A model generated the notes under the pieces. The model had not been told where the DNA came from. It ran no database searches and saw nothing but the letters and a program-made list of their open reading frames with translations. A stretch of 44,844 nucleotides of DNA, from the NCBI GenBank assembly GCA_003165195.1, contig PLSP01000108.1:12531-57374 (forward strand), given 5' to 3'. How positions within the stretch are numbered: the stretch's first letter is position 1; each line of letters opens with the position of its first letter. The DNA comes from Candidatus Bathyarchaeota archaeon. Its GTDB lineage: Archaea; Thermoproteota; Bathyarchaeia; Bathyarchaeales; Bathycorpusculaceae. Positions 34,648-41,771 of the stretch are shown one piece after another. The position numbers were made by a program, and so were the translations under genes.

Positions 34648-34966
34648 TTGAAATATCAACGACCGGCACAATCATTTTTTCCTTGGTCTCAATGATCTGC
34701 GCATACTTTGGCATCATTGAGTAGCCAAGGAAAGTCCAGTAAACTTTACCAGTCTCAAGAAGCGCCTTAGCCACTGCAGCTGTTGAAGCTGGCAGCGGAA
34801 AATACAGAAAAACTACGCCGTCAACCCAGTATAGCCCCGCTAATTTGCCGCCTGCAATAACCGAAGTGAACCGAGCCAAATCCTCAGGCGTATTAAAAAA
34901 AGTCTTTTCCAGGATTACAATTTCTTTGAAAGGTTGATAAGAAATCGAAACTTCAGGCTTACTCAT
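34595..34966 (-). CDS. Hypothetical protein upstream of ribK
   Basis: 123 aa, soluble. It has an alpha/beta pattern: EVSISYQPFKEIVILEKT, YWVDGVVFLYFPLPASTAAVAKALLETG, KVYWTFLGYSMMPKYAQII, and VVDISNDLILRSVAHWLKEQ. No motif allows a family call. Its end overlaps ribK by 53 bp, so it is probably co-translated with it. A link to riboflavin or FMN use would be a reasonable idea but is only based on position. Start ATG 34966. Confidence 0.6.
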   Translation of the reverse strand: MSKPEVSISYQPFKEIVILEKTFFNTPEDLARFTSVIAGGKLAGLYWVDGVVFLYFPLPASTAAVAKALLETGKVYWTFLGYSMMPKYAQIIETKEKMIVPVVDISNDLILRSVAHWLKEQKV

Positions 34967-35055
34967 AACATTTCACTATCAAGTTAGCTTATGTGTCAGC
35001 GGTCCCTTTTAATTTTGCTCAAAAGTCTCAGCAATTAATTTTGCAGACCGAAGTT

Positions 35056-35160
35056 ATGCCCCAAAAAAAGAGGACAGTATTTATGAAGCGACGTTCAGCA
35101 ACAAAGCTAATTGAATGCACCAAGTTGAAGCACTTGGGATACGCCTTTGATGCCATTTAA
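35056..35160 (+). CDS. Possible 34-aa basic peptide
   Basis: A short frame from ATG 35056 to TAA 35160 reads MPQKKRTVFMKRRS, then ATKLIECTKLKHLGYAFDAI. It is strongly basic at the start. No clear ribosome-binding site is seen. It stands inside the 430-nt gap between the ribK pair and the inositol-phosphate synthase, which otherwise has only AT-rich sequence and the probable promoter of the latter (GGGAAAAAGTTATAGCG near 35330-35344). It may be chance. Confidence 0.25.
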   Translation: MPQKKRTVFMKRRSATKLIECTKLKHLGYAFDAI

Positions 35161-35394
35161 GTTGCAGGTTTTTAAAAAAATATCCGAAAACTTATTGCAT
35201 ATTAAAATCAATTCACCAATTGCATAACCGATTTTTCTCTTGATAAATCAACGCAAAGGAAAACGTATGTGGTTTTTCTAATTGTTATTATTTTATTTTG
35301 ACTTTTTGATATTGCAGTTTTTTGGTTGGGAAAAAGTTATAGCGTAGGTGGACATTAAGCCTTTTCTAACAAGCAGTTTGGATGGTAATGTTCG

Positions 35395-36480
35395 ATGCCT
35401 GAGATTCGTGTAGCACTTGTCGGCGTTGGCAACAGCGCTTCTGCCCTGATTCAGGGAACTCAGTATTATAAGGATGCTAAAGAGGACACCACTGTGCCAG
35501 GCTTAATGCACGTGAATTATGGCGGCTACCACATTCGCGACATACATTTCGTCGCCGCCTTTGAAGTTAACAAAGACAAAATCGGAAAAGACCTCTCCGA
35601 AGCGATCTGGGTCAAACCTAACTGCTGCGAGAAATTTGCAGACGTTCCCAACCTAGGCGTCAAAGTATCCCCAGGAATTATTCTTGACGGTGTAGCACCC
35701 CACATGAGGGAAACCTTCAACGTTTACGACGACAGCAAAACCACCAAGGAAAGCATCGTCAAAACCCTAAAAGACAACAAAACCCAAGTTCTTGTTAATT
35801 ACTTGCCAGTTGGAAGCCATGATGCAGTACGGTTTTACGCTCAATGCGCAATTGATGCGGGATGCGCTTTTGTAAACTGTATGCCTGAATTCATCGGCTC
35901 AGACGCATCGAAGGAGTGGCCCAAAAAATTTGAGGCGGCGGGTTTGCCTGTTTTGGGTGACGACATCAAAAGCCAAGTTGGCGCCACAATTCTACACCGA
36001 ACCCTCGTTCGGCTATGCCTTGACCGAGGAGTCATCGTTGACGAAACCTACCAGCTAAACCTTGGCGGCGACACAGACTTCCAAAACATGACCGTTGAAA
36101 ACCGCTTAACCAGCAAACGTATCAGCAAAACTGAAGCCGTCACAAGCCTCGTCCCCTACAACCTGCCAACACGCATCGGACCCAGCGATTATGTGCCTTT
36201 CCTCAAAAACAAGAAAATCTGTTACATCTCACTTAAAGCCCGAGCGTTCGGCGACCGCCCAATCAACATCAGCGTCAAGTTGGAAGTGGAAGACTCTCCA
36301 AACAGCGCAGGCGTAGTTATCGACCTTATACGAGCAGCGAAAATTGCATTGGACCGCAAAATCGCTGGAACACTGCTTAGTATGCCGTCATATGCCTTTA
36401 AGCATCCGCCCGTCCAGGTCCCAGACTCGCAGGCGCGGCAATGGACCGAAGACTGGATTGCAGGCAAACGCGAACGCTAA
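35395..36480 (+). CDS. ino1: Myo-inositol-1-phosphate synthase
   Basis: 361 aa, the archaeal size. NAD site VALVGVGNSASALIQGT at the start; then GIILDGVAPHM, VLVNYLPVGSHDA, FVNCMPEFIGSD, GLPVLGDDIKSQVGATILHR with the conserved catalytic lysine region, and LNLGGDTDFQNMTVENRLTSKRISKTEA. It converts glucose-6-phosphate to inositol-1-phosphate by an NAD-linked oxidation, aldol closure and reduction. Archaea use this for inositol phospholipids and, in thermophiles, for solutes. Start ATG 35395. Confidence 0.93.
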   Translation: MPEIRVALVGVGNSASALIQGTQYYKDAKEDTTVPGLMHVNYGGYHIRDIHFVAAFEVNKDKIGKDLSEAIWVKPNCCEKFADVPNLGVKVSPGIILDGVAPHMRETFNVYDDSKTTKESIVKTLKDNKTQVLVNYLPVGSHDAVRFYAQCAIDAGCAFVNCMPEFIGSDASKEWPKKFEAAGLPVLGDDIKSQVGATILHRTLVRLCLDRGVIVDETYQLNLGGDTDFQNMTVENRLTSKRISKTEAVTSLVPYNLPTRIGPSDYVPFLKNKKICYISLKARAFGDRPINISVKLEVEDSPNSAGVVIDLIRAAKIALDRKIAGTLLSMPSYAFKHPPVQVPDSQARQWTEDWIAGKRER

Positions 36481-36614
36481 CTCCAAAAGCAACCTAAACC
36501 AAAGCTTTTTCAGGGCAGCCAGAGGACGGATAGACGTCTAGTTTTCATTACCCATTTCAATAAGTAATATGAAGACCAAACCAACAAAACATCATCGAAA
36601 AAAGCCATCTGGAA

Positions 36615-36767
36615 ATGAAAACCTACGCAAACGTCTTAACTTCCGCCAAAATGAAAGCTGAACAAAACGTTCTCCCTCAATTTAACGGAAAACCTTTGAA
36701 GAAAGCCAAGAACAAGGCTGTGAAAGCTTTTAAAGCTGGATTTTTAACTGGATATTCAGCAGATTAA
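36615..36767 (+). CDS. 50-aa basic protein of unknown function
   Basis: ATG 36615 to TAA 36765-36767. It begins MKTYANVLTSAKMKAEQN and continues with a lysine/alanine-rich helix (PLKKAKNKAVKAFKAGFL) and a short end (TGYSAD). It is 16 nt upstream of gcvH in the same direction. A weak GGA lies before the start. The amphipathic basic helix suggests a nucleic-acid or ribosome-binding small protein. No family is known to me. Confidence 0.4.
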   Translation: MKTYANVLTSAKMKAEQNVLPQFNGKPLKKAKNKAVKAFKAGFLTGYSAD

Positions 36768-36783
36768 CGAAGGTTGGAAATGC

Positions 36784-37200
36784 ATGGTAAAAGTTGAATC
36801 ATTTGAAGTGCCTGAAGACCTCTACTTCAGTAAAGATTTTGAATGGATAAAAATCGAAGGCGACAAAATCCGCATGGGAATCACCGATTATGCACAGAAA
36901 GCTCTGCGCGAAATAGTTTATGCGGAGTTGCCTTGTGTAGGAACAGAGGTCAAACAGGGCGAACCTTATGGAACTGTCGAATCAGTTAAAGCGGTCTCGG
37001 ACCTGGTTGCAGCGATCAGCGGAACAATCGAGGAAATCAATGATGAAGTGCAGTCAAAACCCGAAACCCTTAACGAAGACCCATACTTGAAAGGCTGGCT
37101 GCTCATCGTTAAACCCTCAAACCTGGAAGCGGAACTTGTCAACCTCATGGACTTCAACAAAGCCGTGGAATGGCATAAAGCCCAAACACAATCCAAATAG
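36784..37200 (+). CDS. gcvH: Glycine cleavage system H protein (lipoyl carrier)
   Basis: 138 aa. The lipoyl-lysine is Lys69 in GTVESVKAVSDL, in the usual hammerhead fold (MGITDYAQKALREIVYAELP before, SGTIEEINDEV after). H protein carries the aminomethyl or a lipoyl-bound group between P, T and L proteins. No gcvP or gcvT is seen in this window. Instead, a flavoprotein reductase follows 15 nt downstream. It may act in glycine cleavage, in lipoate assembly or in another redox relay. Start ATG 36784. Confidence 0.92.
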   Translation: MVKVESFEVPEDLYFSKDFEWIKIEGDKIRMGITDYAQKALREIVYAELPCVGTEVKQGEPYGTVESVKAVSDLVAAISGTIEEINDEVQSKPETLNEDPYLKGWLLIVKPSNLEAELVNLMDFNKAVEWHKAQTQSK

Positions 37201-37215
37201 TGAAGGCGCACTTGG

Positions 37216-38562
37216 ATGGCTAGACGAGTAATTGTTATTGGCGCTAACGCCTCGGGCGTTGAAGCTGCCTCATCCGCACGCAAAAAAGACCGAACAGCCG
37301 AAATCACACTTATCACTCAGGAGAAAAACGCCGGGTATTCACGCTGCGGTTTGCCCTTTGTCATCGGCGGCCAAATTCAAAAATTCAGTGACTTAATCGT
37401 TTACCCACCAGCATACTTCCAAATGCTAAAACTCAACTTGCGCAGCGAAACAAAAGCCACCGCAATAAACACTAAAGAAAAAACCGTCACGATCCAAACC
37501 AAAGAAGGAACCACCGAAACGCTGCCCTACGACAGCTTGGTGATTGCAACAGGCGCAGATTCGTTTACACCGCCGATTAAAGGCAGAGAGAAACTTGGTG
37601 TGCTGAGCCTTCGAGGCATTGAAGATGGCGAAAAAATTGATGCAGCTGTTAAGGCGGGTGCGAAATCAGCTGTGATTATGGGTGCAGGTTTGATCGGCTT
37701 AGAAGTTGGCGTTGGCTTGATGGAGAGAGGACTCAAAGTAACCATCGTGGAAATGCTGCCCCAGATTTTGCCCCAGCTGCTTGACGCGGACATGGCAAAA
37801 CTTGTTCAAGAGCACCTTGAGGAGAAGGGCATGCGGATACTGACCAGCAAAGGCGTAGAAGAATTTCTAGGCGAAGACAAAGTCACAGCAATAATGGCGG
37901 GCGGAGAAAAAATCGAAGCAGACCTGTTCATCAGTGCTTTTGGTGTGCGAGCCAACACGAAACTGGCAGTTGACTCAGGAATACCGCTAGGGGAGACTCG
38001 AGCGATAAAAACTAATTTGCGCATGGAAACGGACGTAAAAGATGTCTATGCCGTCGGCGACTGCGCTGAAGCCGCCAGCATCATCACCCACCGACCTATG
38101 TGTGCTCAACTAGGCACCATCGCTGTTCGCCAAGGCAAAGTCGGCGGAGCAAACGCTGGAGGCGACTACAGCCAATTTACAGGCATTTTAGCATCTGCAG
38201 TTACAAGGCTATTCGAAATTGAAGCAGGCAACACTGGCTTAACTGAAACCGCAGCGATACGCAACCGCATGGAAGTCATTACTGGAACAATAAGCAGCAA
38301 AACCAAAGCCGACTATTTCCCAGGAGCTAAACCCATAAAAATCAAGCTCGTTGTCGAGAAAGAATCCCAACGTATCGTCGGTGCTCAAATCATCGGCGGA
38401 GAAGAAGTAACGCAACGTATAAACTGCATTAGCTTCGCCATCCAGAAAGGCATGACTGTAAGGGAACTTGCCAAAGCAGACACCGCTTACGCGCCGCCTC
38501 TATGTGAAACATGGGAACCCATGGTGCTTGCAGCTGAAATGGTTCTTATGAAACTGCGGTAA
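37216..38562 (+). CDS. CoA-disulfide-reductase/NADH-oxidase-like flavoprotein
   Basis: 448 aa. FAD site VIVIGANASGVEAASSARK, a single redox cysteine Cys44 in SRCGLPFV (the CoADR/Nox/Npx type, rather than the CxxxxC of dihydrolipoamide dehydrogenase), NAD(P) site AVIMGAGLIGLEVGVGLMERG, and VYAVGDCAEAASIITHRP. The dimerisation domain ends in TAYAPPLCETWEPMV. Such enzymes reduce CoA disulfide or persulfide, or oxidise NADH with O2 or peroxide. The coupling to gcvH suggests a lipoyl partner. Start TTG? no: ATG 37216. Confidence 0.85.
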   Translation: MARRVIVIGANASGVEAASSARKKDRTAEITLITQEKNAGYSRCGLPFVIGGQIQKFSDLIVYPPAYFQMLKLNLRSETKATAINTKEKTVTIQTKEGTTETLPYDSLVIATGADSFTPPIKGREKLGVLSLRGIEDGEKIDAAVKAGAKSAVIMGAGLIGLEVGVGLMERGLKVTIVEMLPQILPQLLDADMAKLVQEHLEEKGMRILTSKGVEEFLGEDKVTAIMAGGEKIEADLFISAFGVRANTKLAVDSGIPLGETRAIKTNLRMETDVKDVYAVGDCAEAASIITHRPMCAQLGTIAVRQGKVGGANAGGDYSQFTGILASAVTRLFEIEAGNTGLTETAAIRNRMEVITGTISSKTKADYFPGAKPIKIKLVVEKESQRIVGAQIIGGEEVTQRINCISFAIQKGMTVRELAKADTAYAPPLCETWEPMVLAAEMVLMKLR

Positions 38563-38600
38563 ACCGCTAATTTTTTCTTTTTTTAATTGCCAAAGGGTCG

Positions 38601-38690
38601 TCATTTTTCAGCATTTAATGTCAGTTTTTGTTTTTGTGCATTTGTGGCGTTTCTCTTTTTGCGTTCTTGTGGAAATGTGGTCGTTTCCAG
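38601..38690. repeat. Weaker array with a 10-bp period
   Basis: Nine 10-bp units can be lined up from 38601: TCATTTTTCA, GCATTTAATG, TCAGTTTTTG, then less regular ones, then GCGTTCTTGT and TCGTTTCCAG. T-runs recur in the same phase, but the GC step drifts in the middle units. It lies in the gap between two convergent genes. It belongs to the type at 6371 and 17325 but is less exact. Confidence 0.4.
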
Positions 38691-38695
38691 TTGAG

Positions 38696-39166
38696 TTACC
38701 CGACATTTGATGTTTCCGGCTGAGTGAATGGCTCAGTCATACCGACGATCAGTTTTCCAAAAGTGTTAATATGGGTCTCCTCGTCTGCTAAAATCTCCTC
38801 CAGCAGCCGCCTTGTAGTGTAATCCCCCTCTTTAGCCGCAGCCTGAATAGCCTCCTTATACAGTTCTATGGCGTCTTCCTCATCACGTTGGTCTTGCGTA
38901 AGCATTTCAATTAAGCTGCCACCAACAAAAATCGGGTCAGGCTTAGTGGTGGCCACACCGTTTAGGTAGTCGAGGCGCTCCGCCAGACGTTCGGCATGCT
39001 TCATTTCGGCAATCGCTATTTTACGGAAAATGTCCTCCACAATGGCGCCATCGATACCAGTGACTTGGATGTGCTGCCACATGTACTGAATGCTGACTTG
39101 CAGTTCACGAGCTATAGCTTTATTCAAAAAATCTAAAAGTTTCTGAGAAATCAAAAATATCCCCAC
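38696..39166 (-). CDS. Ferritin-like di-iron protein (bacterioferritin-type)
   Basis: 156 aa, a four-helix bundle. Ferroxidase ligands are in place: Glu in IARELQVSIQYMWQH, the E-x-x-H in IAEMKHAERLAERL, then DEEDAIELYKEAI and ILADEETHINTF. The length is that of Bfr. A heme-binding Met (SIQYMWQH) may be present as in bacterioferritin. It would store iron or destroy peroxide. The GTG start at 39166 sits within a perfect palindrome, and a TATA box 22-29 bp upstream implies a leaderless message. Confidence 0.85.
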   Translation of the reverse strand: MGIFLISQKLLDFLNKAIARELQVSIQYMWQHIQVTGIDGAIVEDIFRKIAIAEMKHAERLAERLDYLNGVATTKPDPIFVGGSLIEMLTQDQRDEEDAIELYKEAIQAAAKEGDYTTRRLLEEILADEETHINTFGKLIVGMTEPFTQPETSNVG

Positions 39167-39195
39167 TTTAAAAGTGGGTTAATTCAATATATAAA
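39162..39195 (-). promoter_or_regulatory. Leaderless promoter with operator palindrome of the ferritin-like gene
   Basis: On the minus strand TTTATATA (39195-39188) is followed by CCCACTTT-T-AAAGTGGG (39178-39162), a perfect 8-bp palindrome around one base. The start codon GTG (39166-39164) is in its right arm. A start of transcription about 25 bp from the TATA box falls at 39166, so a repressor on the palindrome would cover the start site. An iron- or peroxide-responsive factor is a natural candidate, not proven. Confidence 0.55.
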
Positions 39196-39290
39196 TTAAG
39201 CCCCAACTCGAAAGGTGCATAAATGCATTTCTTGAACCTGAGATAGTCGAAGTTCAGGAACAAAATTCTAATATTAACCGAATGCAATCC

Positions 39291-39632
39291 TTAATCCAAA
39301 CAGCTTAAATTTGGCTGTACACAAGCAAAGTGCGGGGGCCGGTCGTCTAGCCTGGTTAGGACGTTGGCTTTACGAGCCAAAGGTCGCCGGTTCAAGTCCG
39401 GCTCGGCCCACCTTAATTTTACAGTCGGAGCTTGAATTGCACTTATTTGATATTGCCCTAAATCTGCAGCGTTACAAAATTCCGTAACGGTTGCACTTGA
39501 ATCATCAAGAACGGTTGATTGCTGCCGCATTTGTGCTTGCTTCACTTTTATTCGGTGGCGGATTACACGACCATAAGCTTTGTCAAATTTTTCTGGGGAT
39601 TTAAGATACTCAAGTTCCACTTTGCTTAACAT
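39291..39632 (-). CDS. N-terminal part of a partitioned SSV-type integrase, Int(N)
   Basis: From ATG 39632 (AGGCG upstream) it encodes about 88 residues: MLSKVELEYLKSPEKFDKAY and a basic KVKQAQ segment, then WAEPDLNRRPLARK, which is the antisense reading of the tRNA-Val 3' half. Beyond the 25-bp core the frame runs through the rest of the tRNA and ends at 39291; that part is not integrase. Joined at base 39367 to 44819 it continues directly into Int(C). The whole is 266 + 856 nt, 373 residues. In the integrated state the gene is therefore split. Confidence 0.85.
   Translation of the reverse strand: MLSKVELEYLKSPEKFDKAYGRVIRHRIKVKQAQMRQQSTVLDDSSATVTEFCNAADLGQYQISAIQAPTVKLRWAEPDLNRRPLARKANVLTRLDDRPPHFACVQPNLSCLD
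39336..39410 (+). tRNA. tRNA-Val (UAC); attachment site of the integrated element
   Basis: 75 nt. Acceptor GGGCCGG pairs with TCGGCCC (one G-U). Anticodon stem TTGGC/GCCAA with loop TTTACGA and anticodon TAC. T-arm GCCGG/CCGGC around TTCAAGT. No intron; discriminator A at 39410 and no complete CCA in the genome. Bases 39367-39391 recur at 44820-44844. Confidence 0.95.
39367..39391 (+). repeat. attL core
   Basis: Within tRNA-Val: from the end of the anticodon stem 5' strand through anticodon, variable region and the T-stem 5' strand. It is identical to the last 25 bases of the window. The true core may continue to the tRNA 3' end. Confidence 0.85.
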
Positions 39633-39750
39633 GATATCGCCTAATTGCACAGAGGCGGGCTTGCACTTAAATTTGACCGTATAAAATCTATGATACTTTA
39701 CAGTATGAATAGCTTTATTACAACCCAAGCCCTAAGAAAGTTAAGCGCTT

Positions 39751-39778
39751 TTCGTACATAGTACGAATATTCGTACTA
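39751..39778. promoter_or_regulatory. Palindromic operator between Int(N) and the AbrB-like gene
   Basis: The 20-bp perfect palindrome TAGTACGAATATTCGTACTA occupies 39759-39778. A further half-site, TTCGTAC, precedes it at 39751-39757 with a 3-bp gap, giving three half-sites in alternating direction. The same three-half-site arrangement recurs at 43405-43430. It lies 32 bp before the AbrB-like start and 119 bp before the integrase start, so it may control both. Confidence 0.65.
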
Positions 39779-39809
39779 CGCCTGCAAACGCTAAGAGGAT
39801 AGAACAAGC

Positions 39810-40010
39810 ATGAAAGAAGCAATAGGTAAGCTAACTTTAGGCCCCAAAAGCCGTACGGGAATACTGTATATTCCATCCGACTTAATGGTTGACAGCGCAT
39901 TCCCTTTTCAAGTACCCGCTCAAGTATCAGTTAGGCTTGAAGGGGACACATTGATTGTCAAAAAAGTGGCGATACAAGAAGTTGACAAAGTTGATACGTC
40001 ACAGCGCTAA
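39810..40010 (+). CDS. AbrB/SpoVT-like DNA-binding regulator
   Basis: 66 aa. A swapped-hairpin pattern is visible: LTLGPKSRTGILYIPSDLMVDSAF, then VPAQVSVRLEGDTLIVKKV, as in AbrB and MazE-like proteins (IPxxL..., GDxLxVxK). Such proteins bind DNA as dimers and often control their own gene. The operator palindrome ends 31 bp upstream of ATG 39810, with AAGAGGAT as ribosome-binding site between. It is the first cargo gene of the element and a candidate for the palindrome-binding factor. Confidence 0.65.
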   Translation: MKEAIGKLTLGPKSRTGILYIPSDLMVDSAFPFQVPAQVSVRLEGDTLIVKKVAIQEVDKVDTSQR

Positions 40011-40070
40011 CTTATTATAAGCGTAAAGCATATACATTCTTAGGGCAAAAATTTAAATTAGGAGAGAATT

Positions 40071-40151
40071 TTGGTGCAATGCAAATACTTGGACAGAATA
40101 CTTCCTGAACGTTACCTATTCGACTTTTTGACTTTAGAGGAGGTAGAATAA
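40071..40151 (+). CDS. Possible 26-aa leader peptide before the nuclease gene
   Basis: TTG 40071 (or GTG 40074) follows GGAGAG at 40061-40066. The frame reads MVQCKYLDRILPERYLFDFL then TLEEVE and stops with TAA 40149-40151, one base before the ATG of the next gene. The ribosome-binding site of the next gene (GAGGAGGT) lies inside its last codons. A TATA-like AAAAATTTAAATTA sits just upstream (about 40047-40060). It may be a translated leader or couple translation. Confidence 0.4.
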   Translation: MVQCKYLDRILPERYLFDFLTLEEVE

Positions 40152-40152
40152 T

Positions 40153-40971
40153 ATGCCTTATGTCCGATGGAAGATGAGGAAGGTCGACCTTATTGCTGCA
40201 AGGGAAGAATCGAAGATTACACCGTCAATCGTCAATGGTATCAAAGTAGTTGATGTTACCTTGACTCAAGCATCGCATCACCTTGCCTCCAAATATGGGG
40301 TTGCAACACACGAGGTCAATAATGCTAATCGTGCAAGTGGTTATGGTCCAACGGAGGTTTTTAAAGGCAAGACCACTTTGGACACTGCCGAATTTGAGGT
40401 AGCTGGAAAGGAGGGCGAGCTCGCTGCAAGCATTTACTTAATGGGCAATGATTGGTCTGCAATTCAGCGATGGGTAATAGGAACAGGCGATTCAGGCGAC
40501 TTGGCGTTCTGGCAGAAGGGACAGCAGAAAATTATTGATGTTAAGATTCGTACGAAGCCTGAACACACCTGCTTCAAATTAACTTTAAAGCAATGGCGAA
40601 ATCATTACCCTGATTATTATGTATCTACTCAATATCCAAATGATGACCGCGAAAAGGTGAGAATTTGGGGCTATGTAGAACGTAGGAAAATTGATGCACT
40701 CGTTATTGCTGAGACTAAAAGAATCTTGGGTAAGCCTCTAAAATGGGACTACTTGGGAACTGGTGCACAAAAGCATGTAAGAATGACTAATGAGGAATTG
40801 GATGCCTTAGCTGCTGAACTTGAAAAATCGCCAGAGCTTGGGAGATTACCAGAGTCAGAAATAAATTGTTATGGAATCGGCGAATTAGACGGCTATGGTC
40901 CACCGGTAATAGCTATTCCCTTTACTCTGCTCAGTCCAATTGAGGAATTAAGAAAAATAATTAGCAGTTAA
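40153..40971 (+). CDS. PD-(D/E)XK-like nuclease
   Basis: 272 aa. The core (~75-185) has the order of a restriction-type fold: GKEGELAASIYL (catalytic Glu helix), GTGDSGDLAFW (Asp), then IIDVKIRTK (D-X-K strand), and a DYYVST...RIWGYVERRKI strand pair, as in phage and plasmid PD-(D/E)XK proteins. The C-terminal third has an acidic helix (TNEELDALAAELEKSPELG). The family acts on DNA as restriction, repair or Holliday-junction nuclease; which one is unknown. It is a single protein without a methylase neighbour. Start ATG 40153 with GAGGAGGT. Confidence 0.6.
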   Translation: MPYVRWKMRKVDLIAAREESKITPSIVNGIKVVDVTLTQASHHLASKYGVATHEVNNANRASGYGPTEVFKGKTTLDTAEFEVAGKEGELAASIYLMGNDWSAIQRWVIGTGDSGDLAFWQKGQQKIIDVKIRTKPEHTCFKLTLKQWRNHYPDYYVSTQYPNDDREKVRIWGYVERRKIDALVIAETKRILGKPLKWDYLGTGAQKHVRMTNEELDALAAELEKSPELGRLPESEINCYGIGELDGYGPPVIAIPFTLLSPIEELRKIISS

Positions 40972-41068
40972 CTAACATAGCGCATCGACATAAACTGCTA
41001 TCATTACCCCATTCCCAATACAGAAATTTCAGTTACACCTAAAGCCTACAGCAGAACCTTTAACATGA

Positions 41069-41578
41069 CTATTTCTTGCTTTTAGCTTGAGCAACCTTGT
41101 CATAAATGTCTTGTTGCGCTTCTTCAACTCGTTGCATTTGGAAGGCTACACTTCGCTGAAGGTTGTACTCATCCATGAATGTTAGAACTAAAAATAATTT
41201 GGGCTTGTTGACCAAGTAGTTCGTAAGTATGCTGATTCCAGCGGTGGCTGCAAGCATGTTAGCATCGTTGCCTATAGCAAGAAAGGAGCTGCCCGGCCGG
41301 TTGGATAAGACATCAACGGCGATGATGCGCTTGTAAGGTATTGAAAAAGAAGGTTCGTTGGACTCAAAGGGTGTAACATCAATTTTGTGGTCGCCGAGCT
41401 TTAAGGTTGTATGCATTTTGTTCTTGAATTTGATATGCCCGCCAACGTAATCGGCATCAAGCTCATCCTCGGGGCCAGCATCATGCACTGCTTCATGCAC
41501 AATTAGGTCTTCTAAGTTATCAAATCCTTGCCCGCATATTGAACATTTATTTGCTTTATTTTTTGCTATTGTGTTCAC
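41069..41578 (-). CDS. C2H2 zinc-finger protein with a PH-like domain
   Basis: 169 aa. Residues ~12-32 hold a C2H2 finger: CSICGQGFDNLEDLIVHEAVH. The rest (~45-155) is beta-rich with a closing helix: KMHTTLKLGDHKIDVTPFE, SIPYKRIIAVDVLSN, PKLFLVLTFMDEYNLQRSVAFQM, then VEEAQQDIYDKV. That pattern resembles bacterial PH/GRAM-type domains. C2H2 fingers in archaeal elements bind DNA or proteins. It is divergent to the TIR gene, 193 nt between starts, and may be its partner or regulator. Start ATG 41578. Confidence 0.6.
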   Translation of the reverse strand: MNTIAKNKANKCSICGQGFDNLEDLIVHEAVHDAGPEDELDADYVGGHIKFKNKMHTTLKLGDHKIDVTPFESNEPSFSIPYKRIIAVDVLSNRPGSSFLAIGNDANMLAATAGISILTNYLVNKPKLFLVLTFMDEYNLQRSVAFQMQRVEEAQQDIYDKVAQAKSKK

Positions 41579-41771
41579 CCTTATTTAGCGTAATCCGAGC
41601 AATACGCTATCCATGCAACTCAGCGCTTATTGCTTAAATAATTTGGGTTCTGAAGCTTTTTGAAAATTAGGCTCGAAATAAGGTCAGAACACAAATTCCC
41701 ACACTTAGCCAGTTATTTCACTTTCTCCGAAAAGCTTTTCTTGTCAACACCACAATTGCAATCGAGTAGCT

